DNA of 15,324 nt from Candidatus Cloacimonadota bacterium (GTDB lineage Bacteria; Cloacimonadota; Cloacimonadia; Cloacimonadales; JAOZMQ01), in contig JAOZMQ010000018.1 of assembly GCA_029934195.1 (NCBI GenBank), positions 1 to 15,324 on the forward strand. The letters are read 5' to 3'. Below the pieces are notes generated by a model. It did no database searches, was not told the DNA's origin, and worked only from the letters and a program-made list of their open reading frames with translations. Below are positions 6,848-14,766 of this stretch, piece after piece (position 1 is the first letter of the stretch; each line of letters opens with the position of its first letter). The translations under genes and the position numbers were made by a program.

Positions 6848-9249
6848 CACTTCAGTATCCTTTTAATTACATCTGTATATTTTTTAATCACAATAGTTTC
6901 GTCGAAATTAGTTAGAATTTTCTCTCTGCTCTTTCTACCCATTTGCTCAAGTTCTATTTTTGGTAATTCTATCATTTTCACCATTTTATTTCTTAAATCG
7001 TAAGAATTTTTTATTTCGCATAAATATCCATTTTCGCCATCATCAACCACTTCTTTGCAACCGATGTTTTTTGTTGTAATTATCGGTTTTCCCATACTTC
7101 CAGCCTCTAATAATGAACGTGGAACACCTTCTCTATAAAATGAAGGAAGTACAACACAATCACATTTTCCAATAAATTTTCTAACATCTTTTTGTTCTCC
7201 AAGAAAATTTATAATCCCTTTCTTATTCCAATAATCAATAGTTTTTTGAGGGACAGCATTTATATTGTTATTATCTACAAAACCGATAATATCAAATTCC
7301 ACCATCGGGAAAATTTCTTTAACTTTTTTTGCAGCTTCTACATATTCGGCAACACCTTTTGTCCAAAGCATTCTTGTAAGTAATAAAAATCTAAAAATAT
7401 TATCTTCTTTTTCTTTCAATTGTGGTGAAAATTTCCGGGTATCGATACCTGAACCGGGAAGAATATTGATATTATCTTTCTTGATAATTCCTAATTCCTC
7501 AAAAAGTTTTTTATCATCTTTATTCTGAAAAAAAATAAATTCGGCAAATTGTTGAGATTTTTTATAAAGTAGAACCGCCATTTTTCTCACAAAATTATTT
7601 TTCATAAACGTTTCACCCAAACCAGCAATATTATTAACACAAGGAATTTTTAATATTCCAGCAGCTAAAGTTCCATAAATATTTGGTTTATGAGTAAAAT
7701 GCAAAATTAATTTTGGATTAAGTTTTTTGTATAATTTATAGAATTGTACGAATGTTTTAAAATCATTAATGATATTTTTTCCTCGTGAATCAATATCAAT
7801 CTTATGAAATTCAAATTCCTTTTCAACTTCATCAACATAACTATCATAATTTGCAACAGCAAGCGGAGAAAACCCTAAATTTGAAATTTCACGCATAATA
7901 TTAAATCTAAAATTATAAATATTCCAAGCAGTATTTGAAACAACAAGAATTTTATCTTTTCTTTGCATAGATGTTTTTGCATTGAATATTATTGAGAGTT
8001 TTTCTGCAATTTTACTTCTTGTAAATTTGTTTCTGAATTCTGAGGAAATCTTGAAATCAATCATTTTATTCTTTTTAACATCACTGATAATTTGAGTAAC
8101 AATATCTGTTGATTGTTTGAAATCATTAGATATTGATAAATATCCAAGTTTTTCTTTTTCGATAATATTTCCGACCTCACTACCTTCCGGTAGGAATGCT
8201 AATATTGGTTTTTGAACTGCAAGGTAATCAAAAAACTTTGCATGAATTATTTCATTGAATTTTACTTTATTTGGCAAAAAAAGAAGTAAAATATCTGATT
8301 TTTGTAATTCTTTCAACATTTGTAAATATGGCATTCTTTGTAAAACTTCAATAAATACATTTTTTTTATTCAGTTTCTTTTCAAATTTCTTTTTTAACTC
8401 CCAAAATTCAAATCGGAAATCTCCGATAAATCGAATCAATATTCTTAATTCATTTTTTGGTAAAGATGATAAAACTCTGAACAATATCTCTGGAGTCATA
8501 TCTTTATACAAATTTCCACAGAAAGTAAAAGTTAGTACTTTGTTGTCAGATTGAGTTGTTTTTTTTGGAACATCTGCTTCATCAAATCCATTGGGAATTA
8601 CTTGAATTTTATCATCTATCAAAGAATATTTCTCCTGAAGATTTTTCTTAAATCCTTGAGTCAATGTGATAATTGAAGTTGCATGATTAATTACTTTTCG
8701 TTCCCAATAATTGTTGATAATTTTACCAAAAATATTCCGATTTACAAAAGGGTGATCTGCCCATAAATCGCGGAATTCGATTATTAATGGAATTTTGAAT
8801 TTTCGTGATAATTTATATCCGGTTATAGCAGTATGATTGATACCGCCTAATGAGACAAAAATCAAATCAATCTTATTTTCTCTGATAATTTTTTCTGCTC
8901 TTTTAAGACAGAAATACATCCAGCCGATCTTATCATCAATAGGGAAAAGACCTTTTACAAAATTCTTTAATCCAACTTTTGTTTCTCGAATATTTTTGTA
9001 AATATCAGCCTTTTTTTTAAATTTGTTAATTATTTGTAAAGGATCAAATGAATTGGTTCTAACAATATTTTTATAATCAATATCCCTAAATAATTCATAA
9101 TCCTTCAAATAAATACCACTATCTTTTACAGAAAGGATTATTGGTTGCCAACCAAAAGAAGGTAAATATTTCATCAATTTACCAGTGCGTACAGCAGAAG
9201 CTGTATTTTGTGGTGGAGTATAATAAGAGATGATAAGAACTTTCTTCAC
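6847..9249 (-). CDS. Two GT4 glycosyltransferases fused in one protein
   Basis: The 800-residue protein is about twice the usual length of a GT4 enzyme and holds two complete GT-B units. Unit 1 (about 1-425) starts KKVLIISYYTPPQNTASAVR, a WcaI/WbuB-like opening. It has VIPNGFDE (217-224), FTFCGNLYKDM (241-251) and FNEIIHAKFFDYLAVQKPIL (331-350). Unit 2 (about 431-800) starts DKILVVSNTAWNIYNFR. It has HFTHKPNIYGTLAA (517-530), NIAGLGE (540-546) and GSGIDTRKFSP (599-609), and a classic EX7E motif in YREGVPRSLLEA (E707, E715). Unit 2 resembles the PglA-type group. The GTG start is forced by an in-frame TGA three codons upstream. An internal ATG at 7968 has no ribosome-binding site, so a single fused product is likely. 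The fusion probably adds two successive sugars to the lipid carrier. Confidence 0.87.
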   Translation of the reverse strand: MKKVLIISYYTPPQNTASAVRTGKLMKYLPSFGWQPIILSVKDSGIYLKDYELFRDIDYKNIVRTNSFDPLQIINKFKKKADIYKNIRETKVGLKNFVKGLFPIDDKIGWMYFCLKRAEKIIRENKIDLIFVSLGGINHTAITGYKLSRKFKIPLIIEFRDLWADHPFVNRNIFGKIINNYWERKVINHATSIITLTQGFKKNLQEKYSLIDDKIQVIPNGFDEADVPKKTTQSDNKVLTFTFCGNLYKDMTPEILFRVLSSLPKNELRILIRFIGDFRFEFWELKKKFEKKLNKKNVFIEVLQRMPYLQMLKELQKSDILLLFLPNKVKFNEIIHAKFFDYLAVQKPILAFLPEGSEVGNIIEKEKLGYLSISNDFKQSTDIVTQIISDVKKNKMIDFKISSEFRNKFTRSKIAEKLSIIFNAKTSMQRKDKILVVSNTAWNIYNFRFNIMREISNLGFSPLAVANYDSYVDEVEKEFEFHKIDIDSRGKNIINDFKTFVQFYKLYKKLNPKLILHFTHKPNIYGTLAAGILKIPCVNNIAGLGETFMKNNFVRKMAVLLYKKSQQFAEFIFFQNKDDKKLFEELGIIKKDNINILPGSGIDTRKFSPQLKEKEDNIFRFLLLTRMLWTKGVAEYVEAAKKVKEIFPMVEFDIIGFVDNNNINAVPQKTIDYWNKKGIINFLGEQKDVRKFIGKCDCVVLPSFYREGVPRSLLEAGSMGKPIITTKNIGCKEVVDDGENGYLCEIKNSYDLRNKMVKMIELPKIELEQMGRKSREKILTNFDETIVIKKYTDVIKRILK

Positions 9250-9339
9250 TGATTCTCAATCTGTAAAAAAGTTTACAACTCTCTTTTGTAAATATGCAAA
9301 CTAATTGAAAAAGAAGAAAATAGCTCTTTCAAGGAAAAC
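9250..9339. other. 90-bp intergenic gap, largest between complete genes inside the glycan block
   Basis: This gap separates the deacetylase-like gene from the fused glycosyltransferase gene. It contains no open frame. On the minus strand it carries three alternating TGTAAA half-sites and no GC-rich hairpin with a T-run. An internal promoter or control point is possible, but I cannot define a convincing -35/-10 pair. The start downstream is GTG with only a weak Shine-Dalgarno (GAGAA). Confidence 0.4.
9262..9292. repeat. Three alternating TGTAAA half-sites (two overlapping inverted repeats)
   Basis: On the plus strand TGTAAA lies at 9262-9267, TTTACAA at 9272-9278 and TTGTAAA at 9286-9292. The outer pair shares the central element: one hairpin has a 6-bp stem and 4-base loop, the other a 7-bp stem and 7-base loop, and they exclude each other. 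They lie 13 bases upstream of the GTG start at 9249. They could be operator half-sites or an alternative RNA structure. The elements are short and A/T-rich, so chance is a real possibility. Confidence 0.4.
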
Positions 9340-11073
9340 TTATACAGTTTCTTCAGAATCATTATTTTCATCATTCTTTGCAGGTTGATTTGTATTTATC
9401 AAGTCAATAATAATAGTAGAATTTGCTGAAATATCTCTCAATTTCAATTGTTTATTAATAATTTTATAGTTTGCTCCAACTACAGATTTCACTTTTACAT
9501 TTCCAAAAATTGATAATGTAAATAAATCTAATTTTTCAGGGAAATACACTTTAATTGTGTTATCATTTTCTTCCAATCTCACTCGATACCGTTGATCCCA
9601 CCAACGCGAGATTGTTTTTAATGGAGCAATAAAACAATTTCTTTGTTTCAATAAATCTAATAAATATGAAAAAAGATTCTTGCAATAAGGAATATCAACA
9701 AAATTAGCAACATTAAATTCAAAAACTAATAAACCATTAATTTTTTCTACTGATTTAATCAATTCCTTGACAATAAGTACTGCTTTATCATAAGAAATAT
9801 TATCCTGTTTGTTTAAGCGAAGATACTCTGATGAGAAAGTATTTGGTAATTGGTTAAAACGGTATTGAATTTTATTAATTGGATTTGAGTCAAATTGCTT
9901 ATATGGGAAGGCCATGCCATTTTTAAATCCATTTCTGGAAAAGAAAGAAATAGACGAATCATATAGAATCTGAGTCTTTTCATGCAATTCTGGCGTAATT
10001 TCATCATCATACCGATATAAATTTTGGCGAACACCTATCTCTTCATCCCCGATGATGTTAATTATTTTTCTTAATTCCCGACCAATTATTTCTTTTTTGT
10101 AGGAATTGTAAGAAGCGTACAGTGAGACTTCATGTCCGCCTGCGATAAGGTCTTTAATTACTTCTTTAACATCACGTTTATTTATTTCGTAATCAACATC
10201 AAATTCTGCCTCATCTGAAATTCCAAAAAAATAAGTACTTTTAATATTAAATTTCTTTTCAATATCAAAAATGGTGGAAAAATTCCAATAAGGCTCAAAA
10301 TTTGTTAGAATATACTTGAATTTATCAATGAAGTTTTTCCCAAGAATTTTCCATTTAAAAGTTAGAAGATTTATAAAATCTGAAAGCACCGATGAAATGA
10401 ATCTTCCAATTGACCATTTTTGCAATTTATCCACATTATGAGTGATTGCAGAAGCAAAATTTTCTCCACGAGGCCAATATTCTTTTTTAATCAAAAACTG
10501 ATCCCTTTTATCAATTGCCTCTTTGATAAATGATTCCGTTAACCATAAAAAATAATTTAAAAAAGGATTATTGGAAAACTTTGTAAAATAGGATTCATTA
10601 TCCTGAATTCTTTGATGTTTGTCTTTCTTTTGTATAAATGAAAAATCTGAGTTTGTTAGATAGAAAAAGATGTGTCCAATAATATCAAATTTAAACTGCC
10701 CCCAATAGCATTCATCTGTACTATGCGAAACAACAGGGTGATTAAAATTATTTTCTGATAAAAATGGCACCGTAATATGATATGCTTTTTCTCGAATAAA
10801 TTCAGCTAACTTCTCTTTACTGATAGTTTTTTTTCGATAAAGAAATGTTTCAGCTTTTGCAAAGAATAAAATTCTATCTTCTGCAAGATAAGCTATTTCT
10901 TCTCTACTTGGTTCTAATAAACTATAACAAAAAAGAATATCGTTCTTTCCGAGTTGCTTTAAACTTGAGATAAATTTATAATTATAACCCAATGTTTCAA
11001 AAAGAAAACACACACTATAACTAATTTCTTTTGTCAGTCCATCTAACTTTTTATCGATTAATATGGAAATCAT
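9340..11073 (-). CDS. Polysaccharide deacetylase-like protein with degenerate active site
   Basis: The 577-residue protein resembles the large NodB-fold proteins common in Bacteroidota glycan clusters. The N-terminal 195 residues form the accessory region, and the deacetylase-like domain starts at YWPRGENFASAITHNVDK (199-216). Relatives usually read THDVD here; this protein has N213. GGHEVSLYASYNSY (312-325) replaces the usual GLHxSYNSY histidine with Y319. GVRQNLYRYD (347-356) stands where RQHYLRF is expected. FEFNVANF (451-458) lacks the late catalytic histidine. The fold is otherwise preserved (YDSSISF, 371-377; GFKNGMAFPY, 382-391). The residue losses suggest it binds rather than hydrolyses a glycan, or is a structural pseudoenzyme. 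The C-terminal tail (about 562-577) is acidic and polar. ATG 11073 follows AGGAAG (11085-11090). It lies 31 bases after the sigma-54 activator gene. There is no signal peptide. Confidence 0.78.
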   Translation of the reverse strand: MISILIDKKLDGLTKEISYSVCFLFETLGYNYKFISSLKQLGKNDILFCYSLLEPSREEIAYLAEDRILFFAKAETFLYRKKTISKEKLAEFIREKAYHITVPFLSENNFNHPVVSHSTDECYWGQFKFDIIGHIFFYLTNSDFSFIQKKDKHQRIQDNESYFTKFSNNPFLNYFLWLTESFIKEAIDKRDQFLIKKEYWPRGENFASAITHNVDKLQKWSIGRFISSVLSDFINLLTFKWKILGKNFIDKFKYILTNFEPYWNFSTIFDIEKKFNIKSTYFFGISDEAEFDVDYEINKRDVKEVIKDLIAGGHEVSLYASYNSYKKEIIGRELRKIINIIGDEEIGVRQNLYRYDDEITPELHEKTQILYDSSISFFSRNGFKNGMAFPYKQFDSNPINKIQYRFNQLPNTFSSEYLRLNKQDNISYDKAVLIVKELIKSVEKINGLLVFEFNVANFVDIPYCKNLFSYLLDLLKQRNCFIAPLKTISRWWDQRYRVRLEENDNTIKVYFPEKLDLFTLSIFGNVKVKSVVGANYKIINKQLKLRDISANSTIIIDLINTNQPAKNDENNDSEETV

Positions 11074-11104
11074 TTAATTTTTATCTTCCTATTACTATGA
11101 ATCC

Positions 11105-12499
11105 TCAAAATTCTTCAGGATTTTGTTCTTCATATAGATGCAATTTATTTCTCAATGTCCTTGCTGTAACACCAAGAATCTTAGCAGCATCAGTTTTATT
11201 GTTTTCGGTTTTTTTAAGAGTATAAAAGATGAGATCTCTTTCAACTTCAAAAAGAGTTTTACCATCAAAGAAAGATTCAGGATTAAAATTTTCAGGATTT
11301 ATTTTCCTTGAATCTTGATTAATATTTAAGAAACTAAAAGATTTAGTCGTAATCTTGGAGTCAATTGTTGTTATAGAAGCTCTCTCAATTGCGTTTTGAA
11401 GCTCACGGATATTCCCTGGCCAATCATAAGACATCAACAAATTTAATGCTTCCGAAGTAATTATTTTCTTTTTTGTTCCAAGTTCTATGCATGCTTTTTT
11501 TAGAAAATTTTCTACTAAAGCAGGAATATCATCTTTACGATTCCTCAAAGGAGGTAACAAAATCGGTACGATATTCAATCGGAAAAACAAATCTTCTCTA
11601 AATGTTCCTTTTTTAATTTCTTCCGCTAAATCTCTATTTGAAGTTGCAATAATTCTTGTATTAATTTTTAGAGGGGTTTCACTTCCAATACGAATAATTT
11701 CTTTCTCTTGGATTACTCTCAATAGTTTTGCTTGTAAATCCAAATCCATTTCACTGATTTCATCCAATAAAATTGAACCTTTATCTGCAATTTCAAATTT
11801 TCCCCTCGTCTTTTTTATAGCACCTGTGAAAGCACCCTTTTCAAATCCAAATAATTCACTTTCAATTAAAGATTCCGGAATTGCAGCACAATTGATTTTG
11901 ACAAAATTATGGTCAGTTCTCGGACTTAATCTATGAATTGCTTCGGCAATAATTTCTTTACCTGTGCCACTTTCACCGGTAATTAAAATTGTAGAATTTG
12001 TAGGTGCTACCATTTTGACTAAATCCATTATTTCGGTTAATGCTTTACTTTTTCCAATAACCTTTGGATAGATTATTTTGTCTTTAAGTTGTTGTTGAAG
12101 CTTTATATTTTCCTGAATTAGATTTTGTCTTTCAAAAATTCTGCGAACCAACATTTCCAATTCATCAACAGATATTGGCTTGGCAATATATTCATAAGCT
12201 CCATACGCCATTGCCTTCCGTGCACTATCTCCACCACTAAAAGCAGTTAACAATACAGTATCAGTTTCTGGACATTGTTTCCCAACAAATTTTATAACTT
12301 CTAAGCCTGATTTCCCGGGCATTTTCAAATCAGTAAAAATTAAATCAAAATTTTTCTCTTTGATTTTTGCAATCGCTTCATCAGCATTAACGGCAATATC
12401 AATTCTACAATTAGAAAATTCTCTTGTCGTTGTGAAAAAAGTAGCAAGATAATCTCTAATTAACGGTTCATCATCAACTATTAGTATTTTTTTCTTCAT
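11105..12499 (-). CDS. NtrC-family sigma-54-dependent response regulator
   Basis: The 464-residue protein has the full NtrC layout. The receiver (1-120) has acidic pair D10/E11, phosphoacceptor D57 (LIFTDLKMPG), T85 and K107. The AAA+ domain (about 145-375) has Walker A GESGTGKE (175-182), the sigma-54-contacting GAFTGA (222-227), Walker B GSILLDEI (241-248) and FREDLFFRLNI (300-310). A Fis-type helix-turn-helix (TDAAKILGVTARTLRNKL, 436-453) ends the protein. It should bind enhancer-like sites and activate RpoN promoters when phosphorylated. The partner kinase is encoded just upstream and the genes overlap by 26 bases. The start is taken as ATG 12499 (KKKILIVDDE); ATG 12508 in the same frame adds three residues, and neither has a clear ribosome-binding site. 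Its targets are unknown; the adjacent glycan genes are candidates, although I found no good -24/-12 element in the window. Confidence 0.94.
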   Translation of the reverse strand: MKKKILIVDDEPLIRDYLATFFTTTREFSNCRIDIAVNADEAIAKIKEKNFDLIFTDLKMPGKSGLEVIKFVGKQCPETDTVLLTAFSGGDSARKAMAYGAYEYIAKPISVDELEMLVRRIFERQNLIQENIKLQQQLKDKIIYPKVIGKSKALTEIMDLVKMVAPTNSTILITGESGTGKEIIAEAIHRLSPRTDHNFVKINCAAIPESLIESELFGFEKGAFTGAIKKTRGKFEIADKGSILLDEISEMDLDLQAKLLRVIQEKEIIRIGSETPLKINTRIIATSNRDLAEEIKKGTFREDLFFRLNIVPILLPPLRNRKDDIPALVENFLKKACIELGTKKKIITSEALNLLMSYDWPGNIRELQNAIERASITTIDSKITTKSFSFLNINQDSRKINPENFNPESFFDGKTLFEVERDLIFYTLKKTENNKTDAAKILGVTARTLRNKLHLYEEQNPEEF

Positions 12500-13772
12500 A
12501 ATTATCATATAATGGCAGGCTTATGGTAAAAGTCGTACCAACATCCTTTTGCGATTTTACAAGAATATCGCCTTTATGTAATTGAACAATTTTTTTGCAA
12601 ATTGCCAACCCTAATCCATTACCATCATCCTTAGTTGTAAAAAACGGATTAAATAATTTGGGAAGAATTTCTTGTGGAATTCCTTTCCCTGTGTCTGAGA
12701 TCTCAATATCAACTGAGCTAAACAAACGTAAAAGTTCCTCCATCTCATCTTCGTCAAGGACATCGTTCATCATTAAGGGAACATTGATAGAGGTTTTTAT
12801 TTCAATTGTTCCTTCAATTTTTATAGCGTCAAATGCATTTTTCAATATATTTGTAACAACTTGTTGGAATAATTGCGGATCTATTTTCACCTTAATTTCT
12901 TTGTGATAGTATTCCTTTTTAATAATAACATTTTTGTCAAAATTAGAAAGGCTAATTGTAAAAAAATCAATGATTTCATCCATTGAGTCATGTAAAGAAA
13001 CTTCGTTTAACATTAATTTTTGTGGACGGGTATAAGAGAGTAAATTCATCACAATATTATTGAGTCTTGTAACACCCTCGATGATAGGCTTTACAAATTT
13101 TCTTCGAGGATCAGCTTTTGGAAGTTGTCTATCCAAAAGACCAGCAAAACCGCCAATTCCTCCCAGAGGATTCCTAATTTCATGAGCAACACTCGCTGCC
13201 ATTTCTCCTAATGCTGCAAGTGTTTCAATATGTGTAATCCGCTCTTGAAGTTTTTTCAATTCTGAAATATCAGAGAAAGTTTCTACCACACCGAGAACAT
13301 GACCATTTTTATCTTTAATAACTTTTGTGCTAAATTCTATTTTTTTCTCTGTTCCATCAATAATGCTAATATTCTTTTGTCTATGAAATGATTCTTTACC
13401 AGTTGTTAAAGTAAAAAGTGGTGTTTTGTTTCTTTTTAGACCTTCAAAAATTTTCAAATAATTTTTACCAATAACATTCTCTTTTTTAAATCCTGTGATT
13501 TCTTCGGCAGCCTGATTAAATACAGATATATTTCCAATATTATCAATAACCAACACTCCAGAATAAACATTTTCCAAAATATGATTAAGAAAATTTTTAA
13601 TATTATCGACCTCTGAAATTTGGTTTTCTAATTCTTTATTTTTTTTTTCGAGTTGGTCAGTCAGCATTTCAATCTTATCTTTTAAAATAATATGAGTTTT
13701 TTGGAATTTCTCAATTATTCCTGTAAAATTTTGAAAGGCTTTTGTTAAATCTGTAATATTATTTTTAGACAT
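12474..13772 (-). CDS. Soluble PAS-domain sensor histidine kinase (NtrB-like)
   Basis: The 432-residue kinase has no membrane segment, so it works in the cytoplasm. Residues 20-60 are a charged coiled coil. A PAS domain spans about 62-170 (VYSGVLVIDNIGNISVFNQAA, 69-89; GVVETFSDIS, 161-170). The HisKA domain has the phosphoacceptor H197 in VAHEIRNPLGG. The ATPase domain shows the N box NILKNAFDA (308-316), G1 DTGKG (360-364), the F box FNPFFTTK (374-381) and G2 GNGLGLA (384-390). An acidic stretch of about 20 residues (332-353, DVLDEDEMEELLRL) is inserted between the N and G1 boxes. ATG 13772 overlaps the previous gene by 8 bases; upstream TTG/ATG starts at 13805 and 13802 would add ten or eleven residues. 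It probably phosphorylates the NtrC-type regulator next door and perhaps the other two receivers. Confidence 0.92.
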   Translation of the reverse strand: MSKNNITDLTKAFQNFTGIIEKFQKTHIILKDKIEMLTDQLEKKNKELENQISEVDNIKNFLNHILENVYSGVLVIDNIGNISVFNQAAEEITGFKKENVIGKNYLKIFEGLKRNKTPLFTLTTGKESFHRQKNISIIDGTEKKIEFSTKVIKDKNGHVLGVVETFSDISELKKLQERITHIETLAALGEMAASVAHEIRNPLGGIGGFAGLLDRQLPKADPRRKFVKPIIEGVTRLNNIVMNLLSYTRPQKLMLNEVSLHDSMDEIIDFFTISLSNFDKNVIIKKEYYHKEIKVKIDPQLFQQVVTNILKNAFDAIKIEGTIEIKTSINVPLMMNDVLDEDEMEELLRLFSSVDIEISDTGKGIPQEILPKLFNPFFTTKDDGNGLGLAICKKIVQLHKGDILVKSQKDVGTTFTISLPLYDNYEEKNTNS

Positions 13773-14475
13773 ATTTATTGCGATCAAGTCTATCAAGCTC
13801 ATCAATTTTCTTTTTCAATTCTATTTCAGTAATATCTCCATTTAAAAACAACTGATTCAGTTTGTCGATTTTTTCTTGATAGTTTTTTCTATCTTCTAAA
13901 TCAGTCTGTGATTTATATAGTTTTGAGGCATTTGATATATGTTTAGTTTGGGGCACTTCCATTGGTCGGGTATATTGGTTACTATGCGGTAATTTTTTCT
14001 CTTCACCGGAGGTTTGGTCGTTTCCGCTTATTTCATTATTTTTTTTTTCTGTAAGTTGTGATTCTAATTCTTTGATTTTTTTTTTCAATTTCAGATTTTC
14101 ATGTTCAGTATCCATTGATTCCAGATTTTTTTTAATAATTCGATCTAATTCATCGAATCTAAATGGTTTCACAATATATTCGGAAGCACCTGATTTAATC
14201 GCTGAAATTGCAGAATTAAGACTTGGATAACCAGTCATAATAATCACACAAACTTTTGGTTTAACTTTTCTTATCTGAACCGTGACTTCTAAGCCATTCA
14301 TTCCGGGCATTTTGATATCTACAAGAGCAAGATGAATATCTTCTTTTTTGATAATATCCAAAGCCTTTTCTCCATTTGAAGCAGCAAAGACCTGATAATC
14401 CTGTCTAATTAAATAATCATAAAGAACATCACGAAGAAGTAATTCATCATCTACAACTAAAATATTAGGTTTCAT
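13765..14475 (-). CDS. Response regulator: receiver, coiled coil and SHOCT-like C-terminus
   Basis: The 236-residue protein starts with an intact receiver (1-118): acidic D9/D10/E11, phosphoacceptor D53 (LALVDIKMPG), T81 and K103. A charged coiled coil follows (about 118-147), then a low-complexity polar linker (148-195). The last 35 residues (EKIDKLNQLFLNGDITEIEL, 201-220, then a KKKIDELDRL helix) look like a SHOCT domain: two short helices joined by a G-x-I-T-x-x-E turn. No DNA-binding or enzyme domain is present, so output is probably by protein contact or oligomerisation. ATG 14475 shares one base with the upstream TAA (TAATG). It sits between a CheY-like receiver and the histidine kinase, so it may act as an intermediate or competing acceptor in the same relay. 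The SHOCT call is from pattern only. Confidence 0.85.
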   Translation of the reverse strand: MKPNILVVDDELLLRDVLYDYLIRQDYQVFAASNGEKALDIIKKEDIHLALVDIKMPGMNGLEVTVQIRKVKPKVCVIIMTGYPSLNSAISAIKSGASEYIVKPFRFDELDRIIKKNLESMDTEHENLKLKKKIKELESQLTEKKNNEISGNDQTSGEEKKLPHSNQYTRPMEVPQTKHISNASKLYKSQTDLEDRKNYQEKIDKLNQLFLNGDITEIELKKKIDELDRLDRNKYV

Positions 14476-14750
14476 TAGTATTCCAATTTTATAGTAAATT
14501 TTTCACCACATCCGCAGATAACATCTATAGATGTAACAAATCCATTTACATCTTTATTTAAACGAATTTCTTTTTTATTTTCATTAGAAGGTTTCACAGT
14601 ATCCCCTTCTTTAGAAAGATCAATAAGATGCATTTTTTCATTTACAGACGAATTCTTGATGATTTTGGGGATTTGTTTTTTAGTCTCATTAACAGTGGAC
14701 ACATCTTGATCATTGATAGTATAATTTGTAATAATTCTTTTAGTTATCAT
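14475..14750 (-). CDS. Small protein with CxCG motif, function unknown
   Basis: I do not recognise this 91-residue protein. The first 65 residues are polar, lysine/asparagine-rich and probably disordered. The C-terminal 25 residues look folded: a glycine-bounded strand GFVTSIDVIC, then GCGEKFTIKLEY (80-91), with two cysteines spaced Cys-Gly-Cys. A lone CxC pair is half a zinc ribbon, so metal binding would need a dimer or a partner. No signal peptide or membrane helix is seen. It starts at ATG 14750, 16 bases after the CheY-like gene, with no clear ribosome-binding site. Its stop overlaps the next start (TAATG). The tight position between two receiver genes is the main evidence that it is real and works with them. 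Confidence 0.7.
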   Translation of the reverse strand: MITKRIITNYTINDQDVSTVNETKKQIPKIIKNSSVNEKMHLIDLSKEGDTVKPSNENKKEIRLNKDVNGFVTSIDVICGCGEKFTIKLEY

Positions 14751-14766
14751 ACAATTATCACATAAA

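Noticed and set aside
7966..7968. An internal ATG that would split the 800-residue glycosyltransferase into two genes.
   Set aside because: The frame is open through the junction and no ribosome-binding site precedes this ATG, so one fused product is simpler.
9294..9310. A possible sigma-54 promoter on the minus strand (TTTCAA, 5 bases, TTGCAT).
   Set aside because: The -12-like TTGCAT fits, but the essential GG of the -24 element is absent, so it is not a credible RpoN site.
11487..11936. A 149-codon open frame on the plus strand.
   Set aside because: It lies opposite the AAA+ domain of the NtrC-type gene, has no recognisable domain and is a shadow of that strongly conserved gene.
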